64,000 nt of DNA from Candidatus Eisenbacteria bacterium (GCA_016930695.1 JAFGGD010000049.1:82992-146991), one strand, 5' to 3'; positions 1 to 8,723 are shown, numbered from the stretch's first letter. The notes: a model not told the origin generated them from the sequence alone. Made by a program: numbers and translations.

Positions 1-1
1 C

Positions 2-1870
2 CGTCTCGGTTTCGTCCTGCGGGACGCGCCGCCGATGAACGAGGGCTTCCACGTGGAGAACGCCGCCGAGCGCTCCGGCGAGGAAGCCTGGGAGCAACCG
101 TGGGGAGAATGCCGATCGATCCGCGCCGCCTTTCATGAACTGGAGGTGGAACTGATGGAGAGCGCCCCGCCGGGACGCCGCATGATCCTCACCGTCCGGG
201 TCTTCAACGACGGCCTCGGCTTCCGTTTCACCTGGCCGGCGCAACCGGGGCTCGGCCGCTTCGCCCTGCTCGACGAAGGGACGGAATTCGTCTTCCCCGG
301 CGACCCCGCCGCTTGGTGGATCCCCGCCTACGCGGGGAACCGCTACGAATACCTCTATAAAAGAACCCGGTTGAGCGGCCTCGCCGCCGATCCCCTTCTC
401 CGCGCGGTTCACACGCCCCTCACGCTGGAAACGGAGGACGGCCTCCTCGTCGCCCTCCACGAAGCGAACCTGACCGACTACGCGGCGATGACCCTCGATC
501 CGGAGCCCGGCTCGGTCCTCGCCTGCGACCTCGTCCCCTGGTCCGACGGCGACCGGGTGAAGGCGGAGACCCCCTTCCGCTCCCCCTGGCGCACCATCCA
601 GATCGCCGAGAGCCCGGCGGATCTGGCGGAGTCCTCTCTCATTTTGTGTCTCAATGAACCGTGCCGTATCGAGGATGTCTCCTGGATCGAGCCGATGAAA
701 TACGTGGGGATCTGGTGGTCCCTTCACATCGGAAAGGAAACCTGGACGACCGGTCCGAATCACGGGGGGACCACGGCGAACACGAAGCGCTACATCGACT
801 TCGCCGCCGCCAACGGCTTCGGCGGCGTGCTCGTGGAAGGATGGAACACCGGCTGGGATCAGGGATGGCTCGAGACGGGCGCCTTCGATTTCACGACTCC
901 CACGCCGGATTACGACCTGGAGGAACTCGCCCGTTACGCCCGCGAAAAGGGGGTCACCCTGATCGGCCATCTGGAGAACGGCGGCGACGTGGCCGGTTTC
1001 GAGCGGCGGATGGAGGCGGCCTTCGCGCAGTGCGAGAGGCTGGGCATACGGGCGGTGAAAACCGGGTACGTGAGCCAGGGGCAGGGGATCCGGCGCTACG
1101 ACGGGGCGGGGCGGGAGATCGCCAAGGAGTGGCAGCACGGCCAGTACATGGTGCGACAATATCGGAAGGCGGTGGAGGCGGCGGCGAAGCACCGGATCAT
1201 GGTGTGCGCCCACGAGCCGATCAAGGACACCGGCATCCGCCGCACCTGGCCGAACATGATGACGCGCGAGGGGGCGCGCGGCCAGGAGTACAACGCCTGG
1301 AGCAGCGGTAATCCGCCGGAACACACGGCGATCCTCCCCTTCACGCGGCTTCTCTCGGCCCCCATGGACTTCACGCCGGGAATCATGGACGTGCTGATCG
1401 AGCCGTACAAGCCGGACAACCGGGTGCACACCACGGTGGCGAAGCAACTCGCCCTCTACGTGACGATTTACAGCCCGATGCAGATGGCCGCCGACCTTCC
1501 GGAGAACTACGAGGGAAATCCCGCCTTCGGATTCATCCGGGAGGTGCCGGTCGACTGGGAGGAAACCCGCTTCTTGAACGGCGCGATCGGAGACTACGTC
1601 ACCGTCGCCCGCAAAGAGCGCGGCGGCGACGACTGGTACCTCGGGAGCCTCACCGACGAGGACCCGCGTGTGCTCCTCGTCCCCTTGGGCTTCCTCGACC
1701 CGGGCGCGGCCTACACGGCCTACGTCTACGCCGACGCCCCCGGCGCCGACTACCGCGGCAATCCCGAGGCGCTCTCCATCACTCGGGAGAAAGTGAACGC
1801 CGAGACGGTGATGCGGATCGACCTCGCCCCCGGCGGCGGCCAGGCGATTCGATTCCATAAGAACCGTTGA
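2..1870 (+). CDS. GH97 alpha-glucosidase (SusB-like), 5' end outside window
   Basis: The reading frame is open from base 2, and the residues encoded before the first ATG at 35 (RLGFVLRDAPP) look like ordinary GH97 sequence, so the true start lies upstream. The 622 residues seen cover part of the N-terminal beta-sandwich, the TIM barrel and the C-terminal sheet. Family hallmarks are GVLVEGWNTGW (824-856), GHLENGG (Glu codon 974), HEPIKDTG (Glu codon 1214) and TREGARGQE (Glu codon 1268). These glutamates match the base and acid residues of the inverting, alpha-glucosidase branch of the family. Members hydrolyse alpha-glucosides in the periplasm. Its neighbours are mostly beta-glucanases, so it may belong to an alpha-glucan module together with the binding protein at 2005-3069. 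The signal peptide, if any, is off the window. Confidence 0.93.
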   Translation, partial: RLGFVLRDAPPMNEGFHVENAAERSGEEAWEQPWGECRSIRAAFHELEVELMESAPPGRRMILTVRVFNDGLGFRFTWPAQPGLGRFALLDEGTEFVFPGDPAAWWIPAYAGNRYEYLYKRTRLSGLAADPLLRAVHTPLTLETEDGLLVALHEANLTDYAAMTLDPEPGSVLACDLVPWSDGDRVKAETPFRSPWRTIQIAESPADLAESSLILCLNEPCRIEDVSWIEPMKYVGIWWSLHIGKETWTTGPNHGGTTANTKRYIDFAAANGFGGVLVEGWNTGWDQGWLETGAFDFTTPTPDYDLEELARYAREKGVTLIGHLENGGDVAGFERRMEAAFAQCERLGIRAVKTGYVSQGQGIRRYDGAGREIAKEWQHGQYMVRQYRKAVEAAAKHRIMVCAHEPIKDTGIRRTWPNMMTREGARGQEYNAWSSGNPPEHTAILPFTRLLSAPMDFTPGIMDVLIEPYKPDNRVHTTVAKQLALYVTIYSPMQMAADLPENYEGNPAFGFIREVPVDWEETRFLNGAIGDYVTVARKERGGDDWYLGSLTDEDPRVLLVPLGFLDPGAAYTAYVYADAPGADYRGNPEALSITREKVNAETVMRIDLAPGGGQAIRFHKNR

Positions 1871-1941
1871 CGGATTGAAATGAATCATGAAACCGGGGCT
1901 TAATGAGGGTAGGTGACTGTCCCTGATCCAATCCGCGTCGA

Positions 1942-1977
1942 GACAAAAGAAAAGGGGCGGGAGTGATCCCGCCCCTT
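1942..1977 (-). terminator. Rho-independent terminator for the 2005-3069 gene
   Basis: On the minus strand a perfect 9-bp stem (GGGGCGGGA / TCCCGCCCC, 4-nt loop) is followed by TTTTCTTTT, 28 bases past the stop codon at 2005. On the plus strand the same stem has no T-run, so it does not obviously terminate the GH97 transcript. Confidence 0.85.
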
Positions 1978-2004
1978 CCCGTATGCGAATGTTCGGATCG
2001 CCGA

Positions 2005-3069
2005 CTACCGGAAGAGCGTCTTGACGCTGCCCCAGGTAGCGTTCTCGGTGGCGGTCACGTCGTCCAAGACCACCTTGATCCGGCCGGACTCGTGGAGATA
2101 GAACCCCACCCAGCCCTCTTGGGTCACTTCGAAAGACCAGGTGCCGGAGTTGCTGCCGTAGCCGTTCACGCCCGCCTGGAGATCCCAGCCGCCGTTGGCC
2201 GCGCACTTGTACTCGTGCGTTCCGAGCATGCCCGAGTCGAAGTAGACCTGCACCCGGAGGACGCCGCCGCCGATGTCGGCCATCTGCGTCGCGACGTTGG
2301 AGGGATCCCAACCCTGCCAATCACCGACCGCCGCCCAGGTGTGGCCGGCGGCGAGGAGACTGCCGTCGTAAGCCGCGTTCGACTCCGGCGACCAACCCAC
2401 CATCGGGTTGGTGTCCAGGAAGAATTCAACCACGTCACTGGTGACGAAGCTGATCGGGATGTTGGAATCGCCCGGATACTGGGGACTCCAGCTGCCGCTC
2501 ACGCCGACCACCTGGTAACCGGAGCCGCCGCCCGCGGTGAAGTCGGCGGTCGCGGTGAGGGTCACGCTATAGATGCCGTCCATCTCCGGATCGGCCATGT
2601 CGGTCAGGGCGTCGCCGTTGCTCCAGTCGCCGCCGCCGAGTTCGCTCTCACAATCGCCGACGAGGTTCGGAACCTCGGGAGGAGCGACGCCGGAGGTGAA
2701 GGAGAACTCATCGGACTCGCAGACGCTGCCGTCGCTGCTCGTGGAAACCACGTACCAGCGGACCAGGTCGCCGCCCACCGCGGTCAGCCACGCTTGGTAC
2801 CAGTCGTTGTTGCTGTTGTACTGATAGAAGGTCCCCGGCTCGGTCACCGCCGTCCCCGAATTTTTGGGATCGGTGTTGTCGGTGGTGTAGATGAAGTCCA
2901 TCGACGTGAGGGTCCCCATTCCGTCCGGATCGCCCGGCCAGACCTGCGCTTCCACGAAGTTGGTGTTGGGATCGCTGTAGCCGTTTCCGCACCAACAATC
3001 CGCGAAAGCACTCGCCGCGAACGCCATCGCGATCAGAAGACCGCCGGTGATCAGATAACCTCTGCGCAT
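2005..3069 (-). CDS. Exported glucan-binding-like protein with short WG-K C-terminal tag
   Basis: The start is ATG at 3069, with GGAGGTG seven bases upstream, rather than an in-frame start 20 codons earlier. The protein has 354 residues and a clear signal peptide (MRRGYLITGGLLIAMAFAAS, cleaved near ASAFA-DC). The mature part shows two or three beta-rich modules. The last, around residues 240-335 (GDWQGWDP, KCAANGGWDLQAG, GYGSNSGTW), resembles the tandem starch-binding modules of SusE/SusF-type surface proteins. That resemblance is by eye only. The protein ends ENATWGSVKTLFR, the short tail shared by several exported proteins in this window. It has its own promoter and terminator. A role in holding glucan at the surface, perhaps alpha-glucan beside GH97, is inference. 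Confidence 0.75.
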   Translation of the reverse strand: MRRGYLITGGLLIAMAFAASAFADCWCGNGYSDPNTNFVEAQVWPGDPDGMGTLTSMDFIYTTDNTDPKNSGTAVTEPGTFYQYNSNNDWYQAWLTAVGGDLVRWYVVSTSSDGSVCESDEFSFTSGVAPPEVPNLVGDCESELGGGDWSNGDALTDMADPEMDGIYSVTLTATADFTAGGGSGYQVVGVSGSWSPQYPGDSNIPISFVTSDVVEFFLDTNPMVGWSPESNAAYDGSLLAAGHTWAAVGDWQGWDPSNVATQMADIGGGVLRVQVYFDSGMLGTHEYKCAANGGWDLQAGVNGYGSNSGTWSFEVTQEGWVGFYLHESGRIKVVLDDVTATENATWGSVKTLFR

Positions 3070-3167
3070 GAATGCACCTCCATCGGCTGCGCGGCATGGA
3101 TGCTCTCGGCGCGGCCCGTTGAGTGACACGGCTGGGGGGGGGAATTCGATCCGAAAAGTTACTCTAT

Positions 3168-3196
3168 ATCATATAACAGACAGGGGGTTGCGGCAA
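3168..3196 (-). promoter_or_regulatory. Promoter for the 2005-3069 gene
   Basis: Minus strand: -35 TTGCCG (3196-3191), 17-bp spacer, -10 TATGAT (3173-3168), about 100 bases before the start codon. The 11-bp palindrome GTTGCGGCAAC (3187-3197 region) overlaps the -35. It is unlike the GTTCGG operators elsewhere in the locus. Confidence 0.55.
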
Positions 3197-3265
3197 CACG
3201 TTTGTTGAGAGCCCGATGAGGGGAAAGGGAAATCCTCGAGGGAGCGAGCCCTGAATATCCGGTAA

Positions 3266-3418
3266 AACACGAAAAAAAAAGGCGGCGACCAACGCCAAAA
3301 CCGCGAAGCCCCGTTCAACACCAGCGCGTCCGCCGGGGTCGTTGTGACTTACTATTACACCTGCCCGGTCGGGATTGAAGATTCCTCCTGGGGATCGATC
3401 AAGAAGCTCTTTAATTAG
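3266..3418 (+). pseudogene. Remnant 3' end of a gene carrying the WG-K C-terminal tag
   Basis: A plus-strand frame opens after the TAA at 3263 and ends at the TAG at 3416-3418. Its last residues, IEDSSWGSIKKLFN, match the short tag that ends four intact exported proteins in this window. There is no plausible start codon with a ribosome site, and the upstream part is only about 40 codons. A strong terminator follows 22 bases later in the same orientation. The simplest reading is that a tagged exported protein was once encoded here and only its tail and terminator remain, between two minus-strand genes. Confidence 0.6.
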
Positions 3419-3440
3419 GGCATCCCACTTCTTATGATTC

Positions 3441-3474
3441 GGCGGCTTGGGCAAAACCCAAGCCGCCTTTTTTT
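3441..3474 (+). terminator. Strong Rho-independent terminator
   Basis: A perfect 11-bp stem (GGCGGCTTGGG / CCCAAGCCGCC) with the loop CAAAA is followed by seven Ts. It faces the plus strand, directly after the remnant reading frame, although both flanking intact genes are on the minus strand. Confidence 0.92.
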
Positions 3475-3568
3475 GACCGAGTGATCTCCGGTCTCCGTCT
3501 TCCCCGCGGGTTCGTCTTCCGCCGATTCCGGCCGATCGAAGACGAAGCGCCGCCCGTATCGGAACCCG

Positions 3569-5365
3569 TCACTTCACCAGCGTCATCTTTCTCGTCTCGC
3601 GGCGCTCCCCCGCTTCGAGGCGGTAGAAGTAGGCCCCCGAGCTCACCGGCCGGCCCGAATCGTCGAGGCCGTTCCACTGCAGTGTGTTGGTACCGGAGTT
3701 TCCGATCCCGCGGAACCCGGCCACCCTTCGCCCGGCGACGTCGAAAATCACGATCTCGTAGGGACCGCCCGAGGGAAGATCGAATCGGATTTCCGTCAAG
3801 GCGTTGAATGGATTCGGGACGTTCGAGATCGGGAGGAACCGGCGCACACCGGCGGCCTCGGCCTCCTCGACACCCGTGTCGATTCCCGCGTCCCAGTAGA
3901 TGTCGTCCAATGCGAATTCGCAGGCCGTCCCGTTCTCCTCGAGGATGACGAAGGAGTAGCTCAGCATGCGGAGGTCCATGTAGAGCCCCCGGATGTCGTC
4001 GACCGGAATCGCGGCCTGCCCCCACTCGCCGTCGCGGACCAGACCGTAGGTCGTCTGATAGGCCGGAAAGGTCACATAGGACTGGTTGCCCCAAGTATCG
4101 ATGATCCCGATCTTGAATGTGACGCCCGCCGGAATCTTGATCATGAACTTGATATGTCCGTCGCCGAAGCCGAACAGGTTCAGAGGTTGAATCGACATGA
4201 TGCCGGCGCCGAACCAACCGAGACCGGTCGTCTGCCAGGAGATGCCGTTGGGACCCTCATAAGGAGGAATGGATCCGTCGGTCAGCGTACCCTCCCACAC
4301 GTAGATCTCGGAGGAGACGCCCGCCTCCAGACCTCCGTTGGTCGGGGTTTCGTCGGTGAAGATCCCGAAGGCGCCGCTCTCCGCGTCGGGAGGGCCGAGA
4401 TGGACCTCGCCTTGGCCGTTCCATTCATAGACCCGTATGTAGTCGACGACCATCTCCGCCGGGAAGGGCATCGAAACCGGCGCGCCGCTCCCGGGATCGC
4501 CGAGATTGTACGCGTCGGTGAACGCCCCGCCGACGGCGAGGTTCGCGATCAGGTAGAAGGGGCTCCGGAACTCATCGGATTCTTCGTCGATCGAGAAGGG
4601 CGAATCGTACAGGTCGTACTCGACGGAGTCATCGATGACGGTGAACCGCAGGCTGTTCTCGTCCCAATACAAACGGTACGTCAGGAAGCGCTCCACGAGA
4701 GGGGGCGCGTAGCTGAAGTAGGGGCGGCAGTATTCGTCATCGGGATCCCAGGAAAGACTGGCCGCGCCCGAGGGATTCCCCGGATTGACGGCGGCGTCGG
4801 AATAGAAGATGGCGTTGGCGCCCGCCGACTCGTTGACCGTGGAGTTGTCCAGCCCGTTCCCGCCGTTGTGCGTGTCGTGCAGATCCCGGTAGACCTGCTT
4901 CCCCCCCATCTCCATCATGTCGATCTCGCCGTTGCGGGGCCAAGCGTAGTTGGCGGTTCCCAAGAGCCACACCGCCGGCCAACCACCGAGGTCGAGGTCC
5001 GGTATCTTGACCCGCGCCTCGATCATGCCGTAGCGGACGCTCACGAACGATTTGCTGATGACCTTCCCGGATGTGTAGTGGAGGGGATTCCCCCACTGAT
5101 CGACGATCCCGGGGCCGCTCTCTTCCTTGGCCGTGATGCGGAGGGCCGTGTTCCCCGGCTCTCCCGAAACCGCCGCGATCTCGACGTTCTCTTCCTTGTA
5201 GTACTCCAGTTCGCCGTTTCCCCAGCCCCAGTATCCGTTGCCGGTGATCTTGAGCCAGTCGTCCAGATCGTCGAAATCCTCTTCCCAGATCAGCGCGCCG
5301 ATTTGGGCGTGGGCGGCGTTGACGGATACGATCATCGCCGCGACGAAGAGGATGAGCTTTTTCAT
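3569..5365 (-). CDS. GH16 endo-beta-1,3-glucanase (laminarinase-like) with type IX-like tail
   Basis: The protein has 598 residues: signal peptide (MKKLILFVAAMIVSVNAAHA), a GH16 catalytic domain at about 20-300, a beta-sandwich carbohydrate-binding-like domain at about 320-500, and an FlgD-like C-terminal sorting domain (NVPNPFNALTEIRF ... SSGAYFYRLEAG ... TRKMTLVK). The catalytic signature is GEIDMMEM, with Glu147 as predicted nucleophile and Glu152 as acid/base (E-x-D-x-x-E). Bacterial GH16 enzymes with this motif mostly cleave beta-1,3- or mixed-linked glucans. It is the last gene of a minus-strand run with the two exported proteins upstream (6831 to 3569), separated by terminator-like hairpins. 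It probably acts outside the cell or on the outer surface. Confidence 0.92.
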   Translation of the reverse strand: MKKLILFVAAMIVSVNAAHAQIGALIWEEDFDDLDDWLKITGNGYWGWGNGELEYYKEENVEIAAVSGEPGNTALRITAKEESGPGIVDQWGNPLHYTSGKVISKSFVSVRYGMIEARVKIPDLDLGGWPAVWLLGTANYAWPRNGEIDMMEMGGKQVYRDLHDTHNGGNGLDNSTVNESAGANAIFYSDAAVNPGNPSGAASLSWDPDDEYCRPYFSYAPPLVERFLTYRLYWDENSLRFTVIDDSVEYDLYDSPFSIDEESDEFRSPFYLIANLAVGGAFTDAYNLGDPGSGAPVSMPFPAEMVVDYIRVYEWNGQGEVHLGPPDAESGAFGIFTDETPTNGGLEAGVSSEIYVWEGTLTDGSIPPYEGPNGISWQTTGLGWFGAGIMSIQPLNLFGFGDGHIKFMIKIPAGVTFKIGIIDTWGNQSYVTFPAYQTTYGLVRDGEWGQAAIPVDDIRGLYMDLRMLSYSFVILEENGTACEFALDDIYWDAGIDTGVEEAEAAGVRRFLPISNVPNPFNALTEIRFDLPSGGPYEIVIFDVAGRRVAGFRGIGNSGTNTLQWNGLDDSGRPVSSGAYFYRLEAGERRETRKMTLVK

Positions 5366-5382
5366 GATACCTCCCCGGTACG

Positions 5383-5417
5383 AAAAAGGGCCGCCCTCTT
5401 ACGGAAGAAGGCGGCCC
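5383..5417 (-). terminator. Intercistronic terminator-like hairpin
   Basis: Minus strand: stem GGGCCGCC / GGCGGCCC with a partly paired 14-nt loop, followed by TTTTT, lying between the 5439-6056 gene and the GH16 gene. In an operon this should cut expression of the downstream enzyme relative to the small binding proteins, or protect the upstream message. Confidence 0.7.
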
Positions 5418-5438
5418 CGTGAATGAATGGACGCCGCA

Positions 5439-6056
5439 CTAGCGGTACATGGACTTGATGCCGCCCCAACTGGTCGCCTCGACGGCGGTCGTGCCCTGAT
5501 CGAGGCTGACGTTGTCCACGTGCGCACGGCAATTGGAGCCGACCGTCGCGCCGGTCACGGCCTCGAACTGAATGGTGAGGAAGTCCGTGCCCGCCGGCGC
5601 CTCGAAGGAACCGTTGAAGTTCGTCCAAGCGCCCCACGGCCAGTAGGGACCCATCAGGCCGGTGCCGCCGATGACGCCGATCCCTTCCTGCTCCGCGAAG
5701 ATCTGAACGAAGAGCACGCCGCCCAAATCCGCCTGATCCAGCTTCAGATCGAAGGAGTAGTACACCGTCCCCGGACCGGCGGTGCCGACGGCGGTCGACT
5801 GCTTCAGAACGAGAGCCAGCGCCTGGGCTTGGTTGTCCAGGAAAGTGTTGTAGTCGCCGGGCGCCGAGGGCCCGTTATCGCCGGACTGCACGGTCGCGTT
5901 GGAACTGGGGCTCACTCCGAAAACCTGCCAACCGGTGAGGTCGCCCGTTTCAAAACCGGGATTCACCAGGATATTCGCCGCGGAAGAGATGCCGGGGATC
6001 GCGAACGCCAGGAACGCGACCGCCAATCCGGTCAAGATCATCTTGCGAGAGTTCAT
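5439..6056 (-). CDS. Small exported carbohydrate-binding-like protein with WG-K tag
   Basis: The protein has 205 residues: signal peptide MNSRKMILTGLAVAFLAFAI (cleaved near ISSA-AN), then a single jelly-roll module beginning NILVNPGFETGDLTGWQVFG. That opening is typical of CBM4/9-like and related galactose-binding-fold modules. The protein ends AVEATSWGGIKSMYR, the short C-terminal tag. There is no catalytic signature and no lipobox. It sits between the 6133-6831 protein and the GH16 enzyme on the same strand, with a hairpin on either side. A role as an abundant glucan-capture protein is inference from the fold and position. Confidence 0.75.
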   Translation of the reverse strand: MNSRKMILTGLAVAFLAFAIPGISSAANILVNPGFETGDLTGWQVFGVSPSSNATVQSGDNGPSAPGDYNTFLDNQAQALALVLKQSTAVGTAGPGTVYYSFDLKLDQADLGGVLFVQIFAEQEGIGVIGGTGLMGPYWPWGAWTNFNGSFEAPAGTDFLTIQFEAVTGATVGSNCRAHVDNVSLDQGTTAVEATSWGGIKSMYR

Positions 6057-6070
6057 GATTTCCTTTCTAT

Positions 6071-6097
6071 GGAAAGGGCCCGGTGAGTCCCGGGCCC
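6071..6097 (-). terminator. Intercistronic hairpin
   Basis: GGGCCCGG / CCGGGCCC stem with a 6-nt loop between two minus-strand genes, followed on the minus strand only by TTTCC. It is a weak terminator or an mRNA-stabilising element. Confidence 0.5.
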
Positions 6098-6132
6098 TCT
6101 CCGTGATGAAGGAGGTTCCTCCTTCGGGAGAA

Positions 6133-6831
6133 CTACCGGAACAGGGACTTCACGCCGCCCCAGCTCTCGTTCTCGACCGCGGTGGATCCGTCGGGGGCGA
6201 AATTCACGTTGTCGTAAAAGACGCCGCATCCCTCATAATTCGTGGCCGTCGTCGAGAAACCGATCTGCAGAATCTGGTTGTCCAGGCCCGCAATGTCGAT
6301 GCTGAGCAGATAGCCCGTCCAGGTGACCGGTGTGGTCGTCATGTCCGCCGTGATGAAATTGGTCATCGCCCAACCGGCGTTGGGGTCCAAAGTCTTGATG
6401 AAGGCGAGCGCCGTGGAGCTACCCTCCAGGTTGCCGATCTTGGCATCGAAGGTGAAGTTCCAAACGCCGGAGGCGCCGGCGGGAACGGTCCACTCCTGGT
6501 AGAGGTTCGTCTCGACCCAGTTGCCGTTGCCGTGTTCACCGTTGGCGTAGTCGCTGTAGACCACGATCTGCTGGGCGCCCTGGGCCGGGCCGCCCTCACC
6601 GGTGACGATGTCCTGCCAGTTGCCCACGTTGTTGACGGCGGAATAGGGACCGTACCCGCCGATGTAGCCGCCACCCGGATCGAAGACGTTTCCGTAGTTC
6701 AGCCAGCCATCGCCGGAGAGCGAACCGTCGACCGGAGGCAGGCTCTCGAAGTCCTGGCTGTACGTAGTCTGCGCGAGAGAAATCGCCGGGATCAGCAGAG
6801 CCGACAGAAGCACGATAGCAAAGGTCTTCAT
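6133..6831 (-). CDS. Exported protein of the 26489 family, ending in WG-K tag
   Basis: The start is ATG at 6831: a purine-rich AGGAAGGAG precedes it and it opens the signal peptide MKTFAIVLLSALLIPAISLA. An in-frame start 55 codons upstream would read through the promoter. The protein has 232 residues with a single beta-sandwich domain. Its body is clearly paralogous to the protein at 26489-27463: both carry YGNVFDP, GYGP, IVTGEGGP, FDAK.GN, AAFIKTLDP or ALAFIKTLDP, NFIT.DMT and FYDN. This copy ends AVENESWGGVKSLFR, whereas the paralogue ends in a full FlgD-like sorting domain. First gene of the minus-strand run that ends with the GH16 enzyme, under an operator-bearing promoter. Function unknown; probably glucan binding. 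Confidence 0.8.
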   Translation of the reverse strand: MKTFAIVLLSALLIPAISLAQTTYSQDFESLPPVDGSLSGDGWLNYGNVFDPGGGYIGGYGPYSAVNNVGNWQDIVTGEGGPAQGAQQIVVYSDYANGEHGNGNWVETNLYQEWTVPAGASGVWNFTFDAKIGNLEGSSTALAFIKTLDPNAGWAMTNFITADMTTTPVTWTGYLLSIDIAGLDNQILQIGFSTTATNYEGCGVFYDNVNFAPDGSTAVENESWGGVKSLFR

Positions 6832-6962
6832 TCTTTCCACTCCTTCCTGAGAATCGTTTCTCTGACTCCTCGTTCTATCTCCAGCCATCGAGAGATGGTG
6901 TTTCTTCGGAGTTCTCCCCTCGCCCTCGAAGGCGGTATCCTCTGGTGTTATCCAACGGGTGT

Positions 6963-7018
6963 AGTATAGACTATGTTCGGTCTCCGAATCAAGCATTTTG
7001 TTCGGTTACCGAACCAAG
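6963..7018 (-). promoter_or_regulatory. Promoter with two GTTCGG-type operators (sites A1 and A2)
   Basis: Minus strand: -35 TTGATT (6992-6987), 18-bp spacer, -10 TATACT (6968-6963). Site A1, GTTCGG-TCT-CCGAAT (6975-6989, plus-strand reading), fills the spacer. Site A2, GTTCGG-TTA-CCGAAC (7000-7014), is a perfect 6-3-6 palindrome just upstream of the -35. Their centres are 25 bp apart. A regulator bound at A1 would block RNA polymerase. This promoter serves the run 6831 to 3569. Confidence 0.8.
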
Positions 7019-7213
7019 ATTTTTAACTTCCATCATTGCAATCGATTATGAGAGGAAAAAAGAGCGCGATCCCCTCCTGGAACCGCCACGGAACCCGGGG
7101 AATCCTTACGCAGACCGCGACGAAGAGAACCTTACCGACGTCCGGAGGCGCCCCTCCGGCGGAGGCGTGGGATCCGACCGGTGAGTCCCGATGGGTGCGG
7201 GGTTCCTTGCTTG

Positions 7214-7263
7214 TTGACAGAATCTCGTCTCTCATTCATACTTTGATCGGAGTCCGAACAAAG
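7214..7263 (+). promoter_or_regulatory. Promoter and operator (site B) of the regulator-transporter operon
   Basis: Plus strand: -35 TTGACA (7214-7219), 17-bp spacer, -10 CATACT (7237-7242). The operator GATCGG-AGT-CCGAAC (7245-7259) follows at once, over the expected transcription start, with flanks that extend the palindrome to CTTTG...CAAAG (7241-7263). It precedes the lipoprotein gene at 7322 and so the ROK regulator gene, which implies autoregulation. Confidence 0.8.
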
Positions 7264-7321
7264 CAAGAGGATCGGCCGGATCCTCTACCAATGTATCCCG
7301 AATCGATCGCGGAGGCGTGAA

Positions 7322-8689
7322 ATGAAGCCGAAAAACCGGAACTGGGCGGTCGGAGCGCTCCTTTTCGTGGTCCTCGCTCTCGCGGGTTGCGCCGAGAGGG
7401 ACACGACGGGACTCCCGTTCGCCGCGGCGAGCACCGATCCCGTTGTCTTCGACGACGACTTCGGCGACGCCGTCGACTTCCAAGCGTTCCTCGGATCCAA
7501 GACCGACGCCGTCGACATCGACACGGAGAATCCGCGATCGGGGACGGCTTCCTTGAAAGTGACCGTTCCCGGCCCGGGGGCGGTGGACGGGACCTACGCC
7601 GGCGGGGCGTTCACCACCTTCAACGTCCGCGATCTCAGAGGCTACAACGCCCTCACCTTCTACGCCAAGGCGAGCATGGACGCCGCCCTCGACGTGGCGG
7701 GTCTCGGAAACGACAACACCGGGACCTCCCTCTACACGGCGGAGAGGCACGCCATCCCGCTGACCACCGAGTGGCAGTGGGTCATCATCCCCATCCCGCT
7801 CCCCGAAAGGCTGGCCCTGGAAGGGGGACTCTTCTTCTTCGCGGAAGGATACGAGCAGGGGACGGGCTACACGATCTGGTTCGACGAGGTGTTGTTCGAC
7901 AGCCTCGATTTCATCTCCGATCCGCGTCCTGCGCTGGCCACCGATACCTTGCAGGTCTTCGTCGGAGCGAAGGCCGACCCGGACAGCACGCGTGTCACCT
8001 TCGACGTGAACGGGGAAGACGTGACGGTGACCCACATGCCGGCGTACTTCGACTACCTCTCCTCCAACGAAGCGGTGGCGACCGTCTCGGACGGAGTGAT
8101 CTCCATCGTCGGCGGCGGGAGCGCTCTGATCACCGCGAAGCTGGATACGATCGACGCGGCCGGATCGATCGCCGTCACCGCCCTCGCGCCGCCGCCGACG
8201 CCGGCGCCCACCCCCACCGTGCCGGCCGTCGACGTGACCTCCCTCTTCAGCGAGGCCTACCTGGACATCACCGTCGACATGTGGAACACCTTCTGGGCGT
8301 GGTCCACCGCGCAGGTGGAGGACTTCACCATCCAGGGGGACAGCGTCAAGCTCTACACGGAACTCAACTTCGTAGGGATCGATTTCTCGACGGTGACCGT
8401 GGACGCCTCCGACATGACCCACCTCCATCTGGATGTGTGGGCGCCGGAGGGGACCGACTTCAAGGTGAAAATCATCGCGCGGAACGCCGCGGGCCAGTAC
8501 GCCGGCGAAGCGGAGCTCGCCTTCGACGGGACCACCACGCCCGTCTTCACGCCGGGTGTCTGGTCTTCCCTCGAGATTCCGTTGGACGATTTCTCGCTCG
8601 CCGTGCCGCGGGACCATCTGGCCTTTCTCGTCCTGAGTTCGACCGACGCGAGGACCGTATTCGTGGACAACATCTACTTCCACAAGTAG
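7322..8689 (+). CDS. Surface lipoprotein with two carbohydrate-binding-like domains and an Ig-like domain
   Basis: The protein has 455 residues. The start has GGAGG upstream. A lipoprotein signal ends in the lipobox LAGC (Cys near residue 23). Domain order by eye: a beta-sandwich of the family often attached to beta-glucanases (about 40-195, ending in TIWFDEVLFD), a bacterial Ig-like/BIG2-type domain (about 200-290, SNEAVATVSDGVISIVGGG), a Pro/Thr linker (PPPTPAPTPTVPA), and a second copy of the beta-sandwich fold (about 300-455, ending in VFVDNIYFHK). There is no catalytic motif. It is the first gene of the operon with the ROK regulator, a GH16 and the sugar symporter. It probably holds oligosaccharide at the membrane, the job SusE-type lipoproteins do in Bacteroidetes; that comparison is inference. 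Confidence 0.8.
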   Translation: MKPKNRNWAVGALLFVVLALAGCAERDTTGLPFAAASTDPVVFDDDFGDAVDFQAFLGSKTDAVDIDTENPRSGTASLKVTVPGPGAVDGTYAGGAFTTFNVRDLRGYNALTFYAKASMDAALDVAGLGNDNTGTSLYTAERHAIPLTTEWQWVIIPIPLPERLALEGGLFFFAEGYEQGTGYTIWFDEVLFDSLDFISDPRPALATDTLQVFVGAKADPDSTRVTFDVNGEDVTVTHMPAYFDYLSSNEAVATVSDGVISIVGGGSALITAKLDTIDAAGSIAVTALAPPPTPAPTPTVPAVDVTSLFSEAYLDITVDMWNTFWAWSTAQVEDFTIQGDSVKLYTELNFVGIDFSTVTVDASDMTHLHLDVWAPEGTDFKVKIIARNAAGQYAGEAELAFDGTTTPVFTPGVWSSLEIPLDDFSLAVPRDHLAFLVLSSTDARTVFVDNIYFHK

Positions 8690-8723
8690 GCTGGGCGGAA
8701 GGCGCGGCGTAGGAGACCAACGA

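Noticed and set aside
3441..3474. Terminator read as belonging to the minus-strand GH16 gene
   Set aside because: The T-run is on the plus strand only; on the minus strand the stem is followed by GAATCATAAG.
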